Shown here one piece after another: positions 26,451 through 34,545 of a stretch of DNA of 64,000 bases. The position numbers and the translations under genes are program-made. Each line of letters opens with the position of its first letter. The first letter of the stretch is position 1. This DNA is from Candidatus Tepidiaquacellales bacterium OLB4/UTCHB1 (GTDB lineage: Bacteria > Bacteroidota > Ignavibacteria > Tepidaquicellales > Tepidaquicellaceae): NCBI GenBank assembly GCA_002050165.1, contig MWSW01000010.1:62001-126000 (forward strand), read 5' to 3'. The notes beneath the pieces are model-generated. The model had not been told where the DNA came from. It did no database searches and saw only the letters and a program-made list of their open reading frames with translations.

Positions 26451-27635
26451 ATGATAAAATCCATTCGGAACAGTTACAATTCGGAATTTACAGTTGAAAA
26501 ATACGAAAAGTTTGTGAAGTCGCTTAATGATGAGTTCGGGATTAATATTGAATTCAGGGTAAGTGAAACTCCCTTTTTTATTGATAAAGACCTGAAAGCG
26601 AAAGTTAATTTAGCAATCAGTAATATAACTTCACAAATTAAATCGGAAACTTTCCTGTCGAAAATTGATAAAGCGGTTCCGGAAAATTTAAAAGTCCCGA
26701 ATGAAGTACCATATGCAGATGTGCTCTCGTTGGATTTTGCAATTTGCAAAGATGAAAGCGGAGAGTTTATACCTAAGCTGATTGAGCTTCAAGGATTCGC
26801 GTCACTGTATTTTTATCAGGTACTGCTGGATCAAAAGTTCAGGGAATTTTTCAATATACCTGAAAATTGCAGGAGTTTGTTCGATGGAATAGATTACGAC
26901 GAATATTTTAAAATTTTAAATGATGTAATTATTGGTGGCGCAGATCCGGAAAATGTTATATTGCTTGAGATAGAACCGGAAAAGCAGAAAACATTTATTG
27001 ATTTCCTGTGTACCGAAAAATATATCGGGATTCAATCAGTCTGCATTTCGGATATTGTCAAACAGGGCAATAAATTGTATTACCAGAAAAGCGGAAAGCT
27101 TACACCAATTGAGCGAATTTACAATCGGGTAATTTTTGATGAACTGTTGAAACGACCGGATATCAAATACGACTTTAAGTTTCAGGACGATCTCGATGTA
27201 CGATTTGTTGCACATCCAAATTGGTTTTTCAAAATAAGTAAGTATGCGTTACCGTTCCTTTCCGGAGTTTATGTTCCGGAAACAAAATTTTTACATCAGG
27301 TTACAGAAATTCCCAATGATTTGGAAAACTACATACTCAAGCCGTTATTTTCATTTGCAGGATCAGGAGTGAAATATGATATAATTCTCGATGAACTTAA
27401 AGCAATAACGGATAAAGAAAACTATATTCTCCAGAAAAAAGTAAACTACGAACCGTTGATACAAACACCGGATATCCCCGCCAAAGCAGAACTCCGGATA
27501 CTGATGGTTTACTTTAACGGGGATTACATTCCGTTGAATAATCTCGTAAGATTAAGCAAAGGAAAAATGATGGGTGTGGATTTCAATAAAGATAAATCCT
27601 GGGTCGGGTCAAGTATCGCTTACTTTGAAACCTGA
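26451..27635 (+). CDS. ATP-grasp-like protein (glutathionylspermidine-synthase-like C half), unknown substrate
   Basis: The 394-residue product has no simple family match that I can name. A C-terminal stretch is ATP-grasp-like: 'NYILKPLFSFAGSGVKYD' (Lys plus glycine loop), then 'AELRILMVYFNGDYIPLN' and 'KDKSWVGSSIAYF'. The N-terminal 180 residues include 'YADVLSLDFAI' and 'PKLIELQGFASLYFYQ', resembling segments of glutathionylspermidine-synthase-like ligases. It is spaced five bases after the YbdK gene, so cotranscription is likely, and its end overlaps the convergent small gene by 16 bp. Confidence 0.7.
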   Translation: MIKSIRNSYNSEFTVEKYEKFVKSLNDEFGINIEFRVSETPFFIDKDLKAKVNLAISNITSQIKSETFLSKIDKAVPENLKVPNEVPYADVLSLDFAICKDESGEFIPKLIELQGFASLYFYQVLLDQKFREFFNIPENCRSLFDGIDYDEYFKILNDVIIGGADPENVILLEIEPEKQKTFIDFLCTEKYIGIQSVCISDIVKQGNKLYYQKSGKLTPIERIYNRVIFDELLKRPDIKYDFKFQDDLDVRFVAHPNWFFKISKYALPFLSGVYVPETKFLHQVTEIPNDLENYILKPLFSFAGSGVKYDIILDELKAITDKENYILQKKVNYEPLIQTPDIPAKAELRILMVYFNGDYIPLNNLVRLSKGKMMGVDFNKDKSWVGSSIAYFET

Positions 27636-27826
27636 TTTAACCACCTTATCTGTAAATTTAACTCCTGCGAAGTAATTATCTCGGGTTTTCCTTTTCTTAA
27701 ATCTTGCCGCCGGATTTCCGATTTTATGACCTCACTTAACATATTGAATACCGATGTGTCTAATTCAATTTCGATTTCACCATTGTCTGTGATTACGGTG
27801 ATTTTTTGATTTGTAGTCTCTCCCAT
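27620..27826 (-). CDS. Small acidic/basic protein of unknown function (68 aa)
   Basis: A longer open frame upstream is hydrophobic noise; the supported start is the ATG at 27826 (MGETTNQKITVITDNG), preceded at 17 bp by a TATATTTG box. The 68-residue product has a short beta-rich N terminus (ITVITDNGEIEIELD) and a helical middle (MLSEVIKSEIRRQDLRKGKPE). I recognise no family. It ends inside the 3' end of the ATP-grasp-like gene (16-bp convergent overlap). Confidence 0.55.
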   Translation of the reverse strand: MGETTNQKITVITDNGEIEIELDTSVFNMLSEVIKSEIRRQDLRKGKPEIITSQELNLQIRWLNQVSK

Positions 27827-27842
27827 AAAAAAATTTTTTTGA

Positions 27843-27850
27843 CAAATATA
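27843..27850 (-). promoter_or_regulatory. -7 box (TATATTTG) for the 68-residue gene
   Basis: On the minus strand TATATTTG lies 17 bp before the ATG at 27826 and matches TAnnTTTG, which supports the shorter start for that gene. Confidence 0.45.
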
Positions 27851-27977
27851 GAAGAGAAAGAGAAGATTCTTATGGAGAAATATCTTAAAAGGTACGAACA
27901 GAAATAAGCAAACTAAGAAAAAACGTAAATAAATAATTAAAAATCCAATTAAACGAAAATAATAAACCCGGAAACGT

Positions 27978-28011
27978 AAAAAACCCGAAAGGTTAAAACT
28001 CACTTTCGGGT
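27978..28011 (-). terminator. Intrinsic terminator downstream of dps
   Basis: On the minus strand a 9-bp perfect stem (ACCCGAAAG with CTTTCGGGT, 11-nt loop) is followed by six Ts. It lies 33 bp past the dps stop and separates this unit from the 68-residue gene. Confidence 0.9.
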
Positions 28012-28044
28012 GTAAATTAGAAATTTAACGTAAGTGCTTAAAAC

Positions 28045-28512
28045 TCAAGCCTGGCTTGACCTGAGCATCCATGAAGTTTTTTCGTGAATCTGCGCCCGTT
28101 GAGTAAGCAAATCAACTGTCGGGTCATCACCGGCCTCGGAAGCAATAGTGATTCCGCTTTTAGCAACTTTTGCTACACCTTCGTTGTCAATTGCAAGTAC
28201 CTTTATCATTTCATCAGCTGATAATGATTCTTTTGATTCTTTTATGTTGGACAATTCTGAGAATTCCATGAATGAACCCGGCGCTTTGGCGCCAAGAGTC
28301 GTGATTCTTTCCGCGATCTCGTCTATTGCGGTTGCCAGAGCGGTATATTGTTCTTCAAACATTTTGTGGAGCTCATAAAACCGTGGCCCTTTAACATTCC
28401 AGTGAAAGTTCTGGGTTTTTAAATATAGCATATATGAATCCGCCAGAAGAACCGATAGGTTATTGCAAATCTGTTCCCTCTGTTCGCGGGAAATGTCAAT
28501 GTCAACTTCCAT
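28045..28512 (-). CDS. dps: Dps-family DNA-binding ferritin-like protein
   Basis: The 155-residue product has the Dps four-helix ferritin pattern: 'LYLKTQNFHWNVKGPRFYELHKMFEEQY', in which His and the downstream Asp/Glu of 'YTALATAIDEIAERI' make up the inter-subunit ferroxidase site, and a C-terminal 'AQIHEKTSWMLRSS'. Dps forms dodecamers that store iron and protect DNA from peroxide. It is the last gene after the AAA+ ATPase (21 bp between) and has a strong terminator. Confidence 0.95.
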   Translation of the reverse strand: MEVDIDISREQREQICNNLSVLLADSYMLYLKTQNFHWNVKGPRFYELHKMFEEQYTALATAIDEIAERITTLGAKAPGSFMEFSELSNIKESKESLSADEMIKVLAIDNEGVAKVAKSGITIASEAGDDPTVDLLTQRAQIHEKTSWMLRSSQA

Positions 28513-28533
28513 TTTTAACTCCTTAATTTAAAT

Positions 28534-30045
28534 TTATTTGAAAAACTCTTCTTCGATATCATCAAATCCTGAACCTGATCTGAACATACTTCCGACCATA
28601 TCTTTGTATGAAGTAACCGATTCGAGCTCATCTTTGGCTATTTTTGAATTTTGGTGAAGCCCGTCAAGAACAAATTCCATCAGCGATGCAAGTTCAAGAT
28701 CCGATTCGTAATAGTTTTGATAACTACTTACAAACTTTTTCAAACCGTTTACTTTACAAAGTTCTCGATAGTAATCTTCGAACTTCATAGAATCGGATAA
28801 TGTAATCGTTCCACCATCCTGAAACCATTCTACAATGTCGCTGTATTCATCACGAAGTCTTGATTCATTTTGTTTTCGTTTTTTCAGCGGGTCCGGGAAA
28901 TACTTTTTATAAACCTCCCGAACGGATTTTGATATTATTGCTTTAGCGACTTTAACCGCGCCTTCCTGTTCTCCTTCGAATACGAGTTCGATTTTACCGG
29001 TGATGCCAGGGATAATTGAATTGAGATCCGAAATTCTCGGCATTACAATGTTGCTCCGGTTTATCAAAGCCCTCCTCTCGGCGTTACTGATGAGGTTTTC
29101 AATTGAGGAAATTGTCAATCGGGCGCTAACCCCCGATTTCTGATCCACATATTCACTTTGTCTCGCCTGAAATGCTGACATCTCGATGATCTCCTTGAAA
29201 TAGTGGGGAATGATTACTTTTGATTTATCGTTTCTGTTTACCCAAGACTCTGACTCCGTTATCGATATCCCGTCTTCAAGTTTGCGCGGATAATGAGTAA
29301 TTATCTGTGAATCTATTCTGTCTTTTAGCGGTGTGATTATATTCCCGCGATTTGTATAATCTTCCGGATTTGCAGTGAACACGATTAAAACATCAAGCGG
29401 GATTCTGATATTAAAGCCGCGAATCTGAATATCTTTTTCCTGAAGTATGTTTAACAACCCTACCTGTATTCTCGGTTGAAGATCTGGCAATTCGTTTATC
29501 ACGAATATGCCGCGGTTAGTTCTCGGAATAATCCCAAAGTGTATAGCTCCCTCATGTGAGTAGTGTAGGCGTTGGTTTGCAGCTTTGATAGGATCAATAT
29601 CACCGATTAAATCTGCGATATTAACATCGGGAGTTGCAAGCTTTTCACCGTAACGTTGCGAACGATGTATCCATTCAATTTCGGTCTCATCGCCCATTTC
29701 ATTCACCATATCAACCGCATACTTCGAAATCGGGTTGAAGGGGTTATCGTTAATCTCAGATCCTTTTATAATTGGGATGAATTCATCGAGAAGTTCGGGG
29801 AGTAACCGAGCAATGCGGGTTTTCGCCTGTCCGCGTAAACCAAGTAATATGAAATCATGCCGGGCAAGGAGAGCGTTTTGAATTGCAGGAATTACTGTCT
29901 CATTATATCCGATAATATCTCTGAATATTTCCTCTTTATCGTTGATTTTTGAAATCAGGTTTGACCTTATTTCGTCTTTTACGGACAAGACATTGTACCC
30001 GGATTCCTTTAATCCTGCTATCGTTTTGATTGACACTAAATCCAT
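28534..30045 (-). CDS. MoxR/Mg-chelatase-type AAA+ ATPase
   Basis: The 503-residue product contains Walker A GLRGQAKT (69-76), a Walker B-like segment GIFVINELPD (180-189) in which the usual Asp before Glu is Asn, a sensor-1 'TANPEDY' at 225-231, and an arginine-rich 'LKDRIDSQI' region, as in the MoxR/magnesium-chelatase I clade. Such ATPases remodel partner proteins or insert cofactors. No chelatase H or D subunit or VWA-domain gene is adjacent. It lies between a CBS gene and dps. The Asn in Walker B may be a subfamily trait rather than a mutation. Confidence 0.85.
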   Translation of the reverse strand: MDLVSIKTIAGLKESGYNVLSVKDEIRSNLISKINDKEEIFRDIIGYNETVIPAIQNALLARHDFILLGLRGQAKTRIARLLPELLDEFIPIIKGSEINDNPFNPISKYAVDMVNEMGDETEIEWIHRSQRYGEKLATPDVNIADLIGDIDPIKAANQRLHYSHEGAIHFGIIPRTNRGIFVINELPDLQPRIQVGLLNILQEKDIQIRGFNIRIPLDVLIVFTANPEDYTNRGNIITPLKDRIDSQIITHYPRKLEDGISITESESWVNRNDKSKVIIPHYFKEIIEMSAFQARQSEYVDQKSGVSARLTISSIENLISNAERRALINRSNIVMPRISDLNSIIPGITGKIELVFEGEQEGAVKVAKAIISKSVREVYKKYFPDPLKKRKQNESRLRDEYSDIVEWFQDGGTITLSDSMKFEDYYRELCKVNGLKKFVSSYQNYYESDLELASLMEFVLDGLHQNSKIAKDELESVTSYKDMVGSMFRSGSGFDDIEEEFFK

Positions 30046-30106
30046 CGAAATGTAATTGGGGTATTTTTAGAATGTAACAATAAAGTCAGGCAATAAATTC
30101 AATTTT

Positions 30107-30538
30107 TTAACCCGAGTACTGAATGTAAAAATTCAGCATTTCAATTTTCTCTTCTTTTTCATTCAATATATCAACGAGTAAATCCCTCATTGAAACCATT
30201 CCGAGAAGCTCAGTACCTTCCCTGACCGGCAGGTGACGGATGTTCTCCTGTTTCATTATTTTCAATCCGTAATCGGGAGTATCATGAGATTCAACTACAA
30301 TGACGGTTTTTGTCATTATATCTCCAACCTTTGTTTGAGACATATCGAGGCTTTTTACAACGCACCGCCTGATAATGTCTCGTTCGGATATTATGCCTGA
30401 CAAATTGTTTTTTTCGCTGATGACCGGAAGCGCGCCAATGTTGTGGATATCCATATAGGTTGCAGCCTGAAGTACTGTCATGTCCGGCTTTACAAAATAT
30501 AACCTCTGATCAGCGATTAAGTCCTTTAAGGTACGCAT
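30107..30538 (-). CDS. Tandem CBS-domain protein
   Basis: The 143-residue product is two CBS modules: the first from about 10 to 65 (ATYMDIHNIGALPVI, GIISERDIIRRCV) and the second from about 75 to 130 (IMTKTVIVVE, ENIRHLPV, GMVSMRDLL). CBS pairs bind adenosine nucleotides and often gate enzymes or channels. The start is supported by an AGGGGGATC-like site just upstream and a TAATTTTG box at 30566-30573. It lies 61 bp before the AAA+ ATPase gene and probably shares its transcript. Confidence 0.92.
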   Translation of the reverse strand: MRTLKDLIADQRLYFVKPDMTVLQAATYMDIHNIGALPVISEKNNLSGIISERDIIRRCVVKSLDMSQTKVGDIMTKTVIVVESHDTPDYGLKIMKQENIRHLPVREGTELLGMVSMRDLLVDILNEKEEKIEMLNFYIQYSG

Positions 30539-30565
30539 GATGATCCCCCTTTTTATTGCAAACTA

Positions 30566-30573
30566 CAAAATTA
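30566..30573 (-). promoter_or_regulatory. -7 box (TAATTTTG) for the CBS gene
   Basis: On the minus strand TAATTTTG matches TAnnTTTG and lies 27 bp upstream of the start at 30538, just before a purine-rich ribosome-binding site. Confidence 0.45.
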
Positions 30574-30602
30574 TTTGATATAACTCAAGGTGTGTGTGAA
30601 AA

Positions 30603-30857
30603 TTAAGATGTAATAATTTTTCGTTCGGTAAATACTTCATTTATTTCCAAATCCTCTATGCTGTCCGGTTTATAGTATTCGATAATTTCAATGAGATTTT
30701 CTTTAGCGCGTGTAAAAATGTTGCGGATGTCAATATTTGAGTAATTAACCAGAAAGATTATTACAAAGAAATGAATTACGACAGAATACCAAATGGCGAC
30801 GTAGTTCCGTTGAACCTGATGGTGCCTGAGTTTCGGTATCAGTTCAGGGTTGTTCAC
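30603..30857 (-). CDS. Small single-TM protein of unknown function
   Basis: The 84-residue product has one clear hydrophobic helix (about 22-40, WYSVVIHFFVIIFLV) between a basic N terminus (KLRHHQVQRN) and an acidic C terminus (EIIEYYKPDSIEDLEINE). I recognise no family. It lies between the Yip1-like gene and the CBS gene on the same strand. The composition pattern and start favour a real gene, but confidence is modest. Confidence 0.5.
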   Translation of the reverse strand: MNNPELIPKLRHHQVQRNYVAIWYSVVIHFFVIIFLVNYSNIDIRNIFTRAKENLIEIIEYYKPDSIEDLEINEVFTERKIITS

Positions 30858-30990
30858 TTCTTACGCTTGTAAAATTATTGTTTTCAAAAAATGACTATAC
30901 GATAACATCGTCTCCTGGAAAGTTCAGTACTGAGATTAAATTCAGTATTGCTGTTTCCGTTTGCACAATTTTTTAACGTGTTGATACAAA

Positions 30991-31794
30991 TCAGAACATA
31001 CTGCCAAATACTACAGTGAATAGAGCTACAAAAATCAACCATACAATCCATAAACCGAAAACCAATCCATAAGATTTCCCGGTGGAAATATTCCCGATTT
31101 TAACCAAACCAATCGAAATTACAACATAAGCCCAAATGGTAAAAGCATCTATGCTTGAAAGAATACTGTAACCAATATCACCTGCAGAGCTTTTATTTAT
31201 CAATAAAGCCGGACTAATAGTTTTAATTTCACCGAGCATTAATGAAATTGCAATTGAAACAATTCCACCGATTGCGGTAATAATCGAAGCACTTCCAACG
31301 ACATTCAGTATATTTTGGAAAGACATATCAGATTTAAAGATTTTCATGCCGATGAACAGAGCTAATGACAGAACGAAGAAAACTGCAATTACAAAAATGG
31401 TTGAACTTGCATAACTCGTAATTTTAAAAAAAATGCTTTCGGGGTTAGTGAATTTTTTCTGCATTTCGAGCGCCTGATCAGCCTGCTCTCTTGTGATTTC
31501 GCCTGACTTGATTTGTTCTTCGAGTTTTGTTCTAGTCTTTTCAAGCGATTCATCCATTTTTTTTTGAATTAATTCAGGATTTTGAAAAGATAAGAAAATG
31601 CTTATTCCATTTAGAATTAATACTATCAGAATAGGAATTAACCAATAGTTAGCCGGTCTTGAAATTGCCATCTCACTATAAGTCTCACCGGGTGAAGATA
31701 AAACTCCTGAAATAATATCTCCGGCTGACATCTTCGGTAAAAGCGCATCTGGTGTGTGTTCCGATTGACGGATGTTTTGATTATTTTCTTCCAT
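30991..31794 (-). CDS. Yip1-family multi-pass membrane protein
   Basis: The 267-residue product has the YIP1 pattern: a soluble N terminus with 'SAGDIISGVLSSPGETYSEMA', then five or six hydrophobic segments including 'YWLIPILIVLILNGISIF' and a terminal 'YGLVFGLWIVWLIFVALF'. Bacterial Yip1-like proteins have no firm role. A charged coiled-coil-like stretch (about 73-112, rich in E, K and Q) separates the first helix from the rest. It begins two bases after the nadD stop, as the last gene of the long minus-strand string. Confidence 0.78.
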   Translation of the reverse strand: MEENNQNIRQSEHTPDALLPKMSAGDIISGVLSSPGETYSEMAISRPANYWLIPILIVLILNGISIFLSFQNPELIQKKMDESLEKTRTKLEEQIKSGEITREQADQALEMQKKFTNPESIFFKITSYASSTIFVIAVFFVLSLALFIGMKIFKSDMSFQNILNVVGSASIITAIGGIVSIAISLMLGEIKTISPALLINKSSAGDIGYSILSSIDAFTIWAYVVISIGLVKIGNISTGKSYGLVFGLWIVWLIFVALFTVVFGSMF

Positions 31795-31796
31795 TA

Positions 31797-32378
31797 TTAT
31801 CTCCTATACAAATTATTTTTATTAATGTAATTTTCTACCTGCGGGCTGACAAGATATCTTACACTTTTACGCTCTTTAATCCTTTGTCTAATCTGAGTTG
31901 AAGAAAGTTCAATATTTGTTACTTTTACGAAATCAGCGGGGATGATTTCAGATGATTTTCGGGGATGCATTTTAACCCCGCCCCGGTTCATCACAACAAG
32001 TTTTGCGAGCTCTAAAATTTGTTTGTACTCGTGCCACTTTCTGAATTGGTTATATTGGTCGGCACCGATTATGAGCTTTAGTTTGTTGCCGGCATGGGAG
32101 TTTGCCAATTCCCTTATTGTATTTATAGTATATGTAACCTTTCCTGCATGCTTAGATTCGATGTTGGATACAGAAAAAATCACATCGGTAAAAGTTTTCT
32201 TACACATTTCAAACCTGTGAATCGGATCCGGTAAACTTTCATTGTCTTTTAATGGTGAGATTGAGGAAGGTATTACGATTATCTTGTCAACGTTGGTTTG
32301 TTCAAAGACATCCCGCGCCGCAATGTAATGTGCTACATGTGGCGGATTAAATGAACCACCGAAAATACCATAGATCAT
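31797..32378 (-). CDS. nadD: Nicotinate-nucleotide adenylyltransferase
   Basis: The 193-residue product has the NadD signatures: GGSFNPPHVAH (7-17) with the catalytic HxxH, the 'IIGADQYNQFRKWH' substrate segment, and a C-terminal ISSTxIR-type motif read as 'LSSTQIRQRI'. It makes deamido-NAD+ from nicotinate mononucleotide and ATP. It sits 11 bp after a glycosyltransferase gene and 2 bp before the Yip1-like gene, inside a surface-glycan string; its link to the glycan genes is only positional. Confidence 0.95.
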   Translation of the reverse strand: MIYGIFGGSFNPPHVAHYIAARDVFEQTNVDKIIVIPSSISPLKDNESLPDPIHRFEMCKKTFTDVIFSVSNIESKHAGKVTYTINTIRELANSHAGNKLKLIIGADQYNQFRKWHEYKQILELAKLVVMNRGGVKMHPRKSSEIIPADFVKVTNIELSSTQIRQRIKERKSVRYLVSPQVENYINKNNLYRR

Positions 32379-32389
32379 GTTATTAAATG

Positions 32390-33442
32390 TTATAAAATTT
32401 CGAATAATTTATCAACATCCAAATCTTTAATACATCGGTGATGTTTTTCATGGCATAAAAATTTATTTCCTTGCCAGTATTTTCTATTAGTCCGGCTCAC
32501 TGCAATAGTGTGATTGAAGCATGGTGAACAGTTTATTTTATGAACCAACGGGAAAAAATTACCAGTATTAAGCGGACCGAACACATCCGGATCAGTTGGC
32601 CCGAAAATACCGATAGTTTTAATTCCAAGCGCATTTGCAATATGCAAAGAACCTGTGTCGTTTCCTATGAATTTATCACACGCATTGATTTCATTTATAC
32701 CGATGTTAATTTTAAAAAAACCTGGTTGAAAAAACTTGTCCTGATATTTTTCATCTTCATATTTACCTTCAAAGAAGATTACGGAATAGTCGGGAAATTT
32801 TTTTACAATTGTATAGCCGACAGTTTTAAATTTCTCCAATTCCCATCGTTTCAATCTCATATCCATTCCGGGGTTTATTCCGCCAAACGGGAAAATGCCA
32901 ATAACAGAATTTCCCAACGGAATCCCAATCCGGTTTCTCATTACTGCTTTCGAGACAGTGGCTTTAATTCCTACCTCAAAATTATCCGTATTTAAACCGC
33001 ACGAAGCAAGTATTGAAAGATATCGTTGCGCCTCGTGAGTTTTGTCGTCGAAACCGGAAGCTATGTTCACGTGCTTTGTCTCACTGAACCCAAGGCGGTA
33101 CTTTATTCCGGCAAGATAAGTAAGACAACCGAAAGCATTGTTCCGGTGACCTATGAGTGCAAAATCGAATTTCCTTTTGATTAGCTTATTTATAAGCCAG
33201 ATTGCTGTCGAAGCTTTCTGGAAAAGGTTTCGGGAAAAGGTATTGTTAACTACGATGAAATCATCGAAATCGGTGAGGTGTACTTTTAATGGCTCTACCC
33301 ATTTATCAGCGAGCAATGTAATTTTTGCATCCGGAAAATTCTGTTTTAAAATATTAACTGCAGGCAGGATTTGAACTACATCACCGAGGCAGCACATTTT
33401 TATTACAAGGATATTTTTTATATCAGAATTTATCAGGTTCAT
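32390..33442 (-). CDS. GT9-family glycosyltransferase (heptosyltransferase-like)
   Basis: The 350-residue product (start chosen at 33442, which overlaps the upstream stop as ATGA, rather than an ATG 33 bp earlier) contains the GT9 landmarks 'ILVIKMCCLGDVVQILPAV' near the N terminus, 'AKITLLADKW', and the C-terminal donor-site run 'FIGNDTGSLHIANALG' with 'IFGPTD'. GT9 enzymes add heptose or other sugars to lipopolysaccharide cores. It belongs to the minus-strand glycan string. Confidence 0.9.
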   Translation of the reverse strand: MNLINSDIKNILVIKMCCLGDVVQILPAVNILKQNFPDAKITLLADKWVEPLKVHLTDFDDFIVVNNTFSRNLFQKASTAIWLINKLIKRKFDFALIGHRNNAFGCLTYLAGIKYRLGFSETKHVNIASGFDDKTHEAQRYLSILASCGLNTDNFEVGIKATVSKAVMRNRIGIPLGNSVIGIFPFGGINPGMDMRLKRWELEKFKTVGYTIVKKFPDYSVIFFEGKYEDEKYQDKFFQPGFFKINIGINEINACDKFIGNDTGSLHIANALGIKTIGIFGPTDPDVFGPLNTGNFFPLVHKINCSPCFNHTIAVSRTNRKYWQGNKFLCHEKHHRCIKDLDVDKLFEIL

Positions 33443-34545
33443 TCTGTAATTAATTTCATTGTTAAATCGTCCCAACTAAGCAAATTACTCGTATCAATGC
33501 TTTCTCGATTAAAGTGTAACGCTGAATCAATCGCCTGTATTATACTTTTCTCATTCCTGTATTCATAATAAATAAAATTATCCCGGTCACTCCTTATAAA
33601 TCCGGGAGATATTATTGGTAACCTGCAATAAGTATATTGCATTACCTTCAAACTATCAGAAAAAGATTCTGCACCTTTTGAATATTCAAGGGTATGTAAT
33701 CCGGCGTCTGCAAACTTTACAAATGGTATTGTATCGTTAAAGTTCCTTTCACTGTAGTAGATAATGTTATCCGATAAAACCTCTCGATTGATACCGCCAA
33801 TTATATGAAACTTAATCTCAGGATATACACCGGAGGCTGTACGCAAAAAATTAAAATCGAAATAGGAATTTCCAGTGAACACGAAATTATTATTTTGTGA
33901 ATAAGGATTCATATTGGTTTCATCAAACTTGTTCTTGTCAATTCCGTGAAAGTGGAGGCGGGTATTTTTATTCGCTCTAAATTTATTAAAGATAAATTTT
34001 GATGGCACTGATACGAGATCAAATTTTCCGGCAATTTCCTTTTCGTGTTGAATGATAAACGGGGGTTGATTTTGAAACTCAATGTCGTCGGATACCCTGT
34101 AAATAAATTTCGCATCCGGGTTAATTGACATGAGCGAATCAAACCAGAGTAATCCGGGGAAACTCTCAAAGATAATTAGTTCGCTTTTGCCAATTGCATT
34201 AATTAAATCAGTGAAAGGAAGCAACAAGTCCCGATAATTTCTAAAAATCAACGATGAATAATTATTTAGGATCGAATTTCTCATATTTACCGGGTGCAGA
34301 GTATTGAACGCGACGAATGTTGAGAGTTTATCATTAACTTTTACCAGTTTATTTTTTGGTGCAGTTTTAATCAATGGTGTCCTGTAGTCTCCCTTTATGT
34401 AAGATAGGAAACTTGCCGAACCGGTGACGAACGTAACATGGTAACCGAGACCCATTAGCGATTCCGCAATCTTGTGAAAACCCGCTTTCCGCTTAGATTT
34501 CCAGAGATGAAATGAAATGAGTACCGCAGATTTATTAAACGCCAT
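33439..34545 (-). CDS. Glycosyltransferase, GT-B fold (GumK-like)
   Basis: The product, about 368 residues from the internal ATG at 34545 (an earlier ATG at 34566 is possible), begins with 'SAVLISFHLWKSKRKAGFHKIAESLMGLGYHV', a GT-B N-terminal pattern. A later 'GINREVLSDNIIYY' and 'GAESFSDSLKVMQYTYCRLPIIS' match the nucleotide-sugar-binding half of GumK/GT70-type glucuronosyltransferases. The donor and acceptor are not readable. It overlaps asnB upstream by 11 bp and GT9 downstream by 4 bp. Confidence 0.75.
   Translation of the reverse strand: MAFNKSAVLISFHLWKSKRKAGFHKIAESLMGLGYHVTFVTGSASFLSYIKGDYRTPLIKTAPKNKLVKVNDKLSTFVAFNTLHPVNMRNSILNNYSSLIFRNYRDLLLPFTDLINAIGKSELIIFESFPGLLWFDSLMSINPDAKFIYRVSDDIEFQNQPPFIIQHEKEIAGKFDLVSVPSKFIFNKFRANKNTRLHFHGIDKNKFDETNMNPYSQNNNFVFTGNSYFDFNFLRTASGVYPEIKFHIIGGINREVLSDNIIYYSERNFNDTIPFVKFADAGLHTLEYSKGAESFSDSLKVMQYTYCRLPIISPGFIRSDRDNFIYYEYRNEKSIIQAIDSALHFNRESIDTSNLLSWDDLTMKLITE

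Noticed and set aside
27827-28003. A longer open frame upstream of the 68-residue gene, with hydrophobic residues
   Set aside because: The added N terminus is repetitive hydrophobic sequence from AT-rich DNA; a promoter box and better start lie at the internal ATG.
27978-28011. Hairpin considered as a repeat or attachment site
   Set aside because: It has the form and position of an ordinary terminator for dps.
33442-33475. Upstream ATG giving 11 extra residues for the GT9 protein
   Set aside because: The 4-bp ATGA overlap and the conserved N terminus favour the later start.
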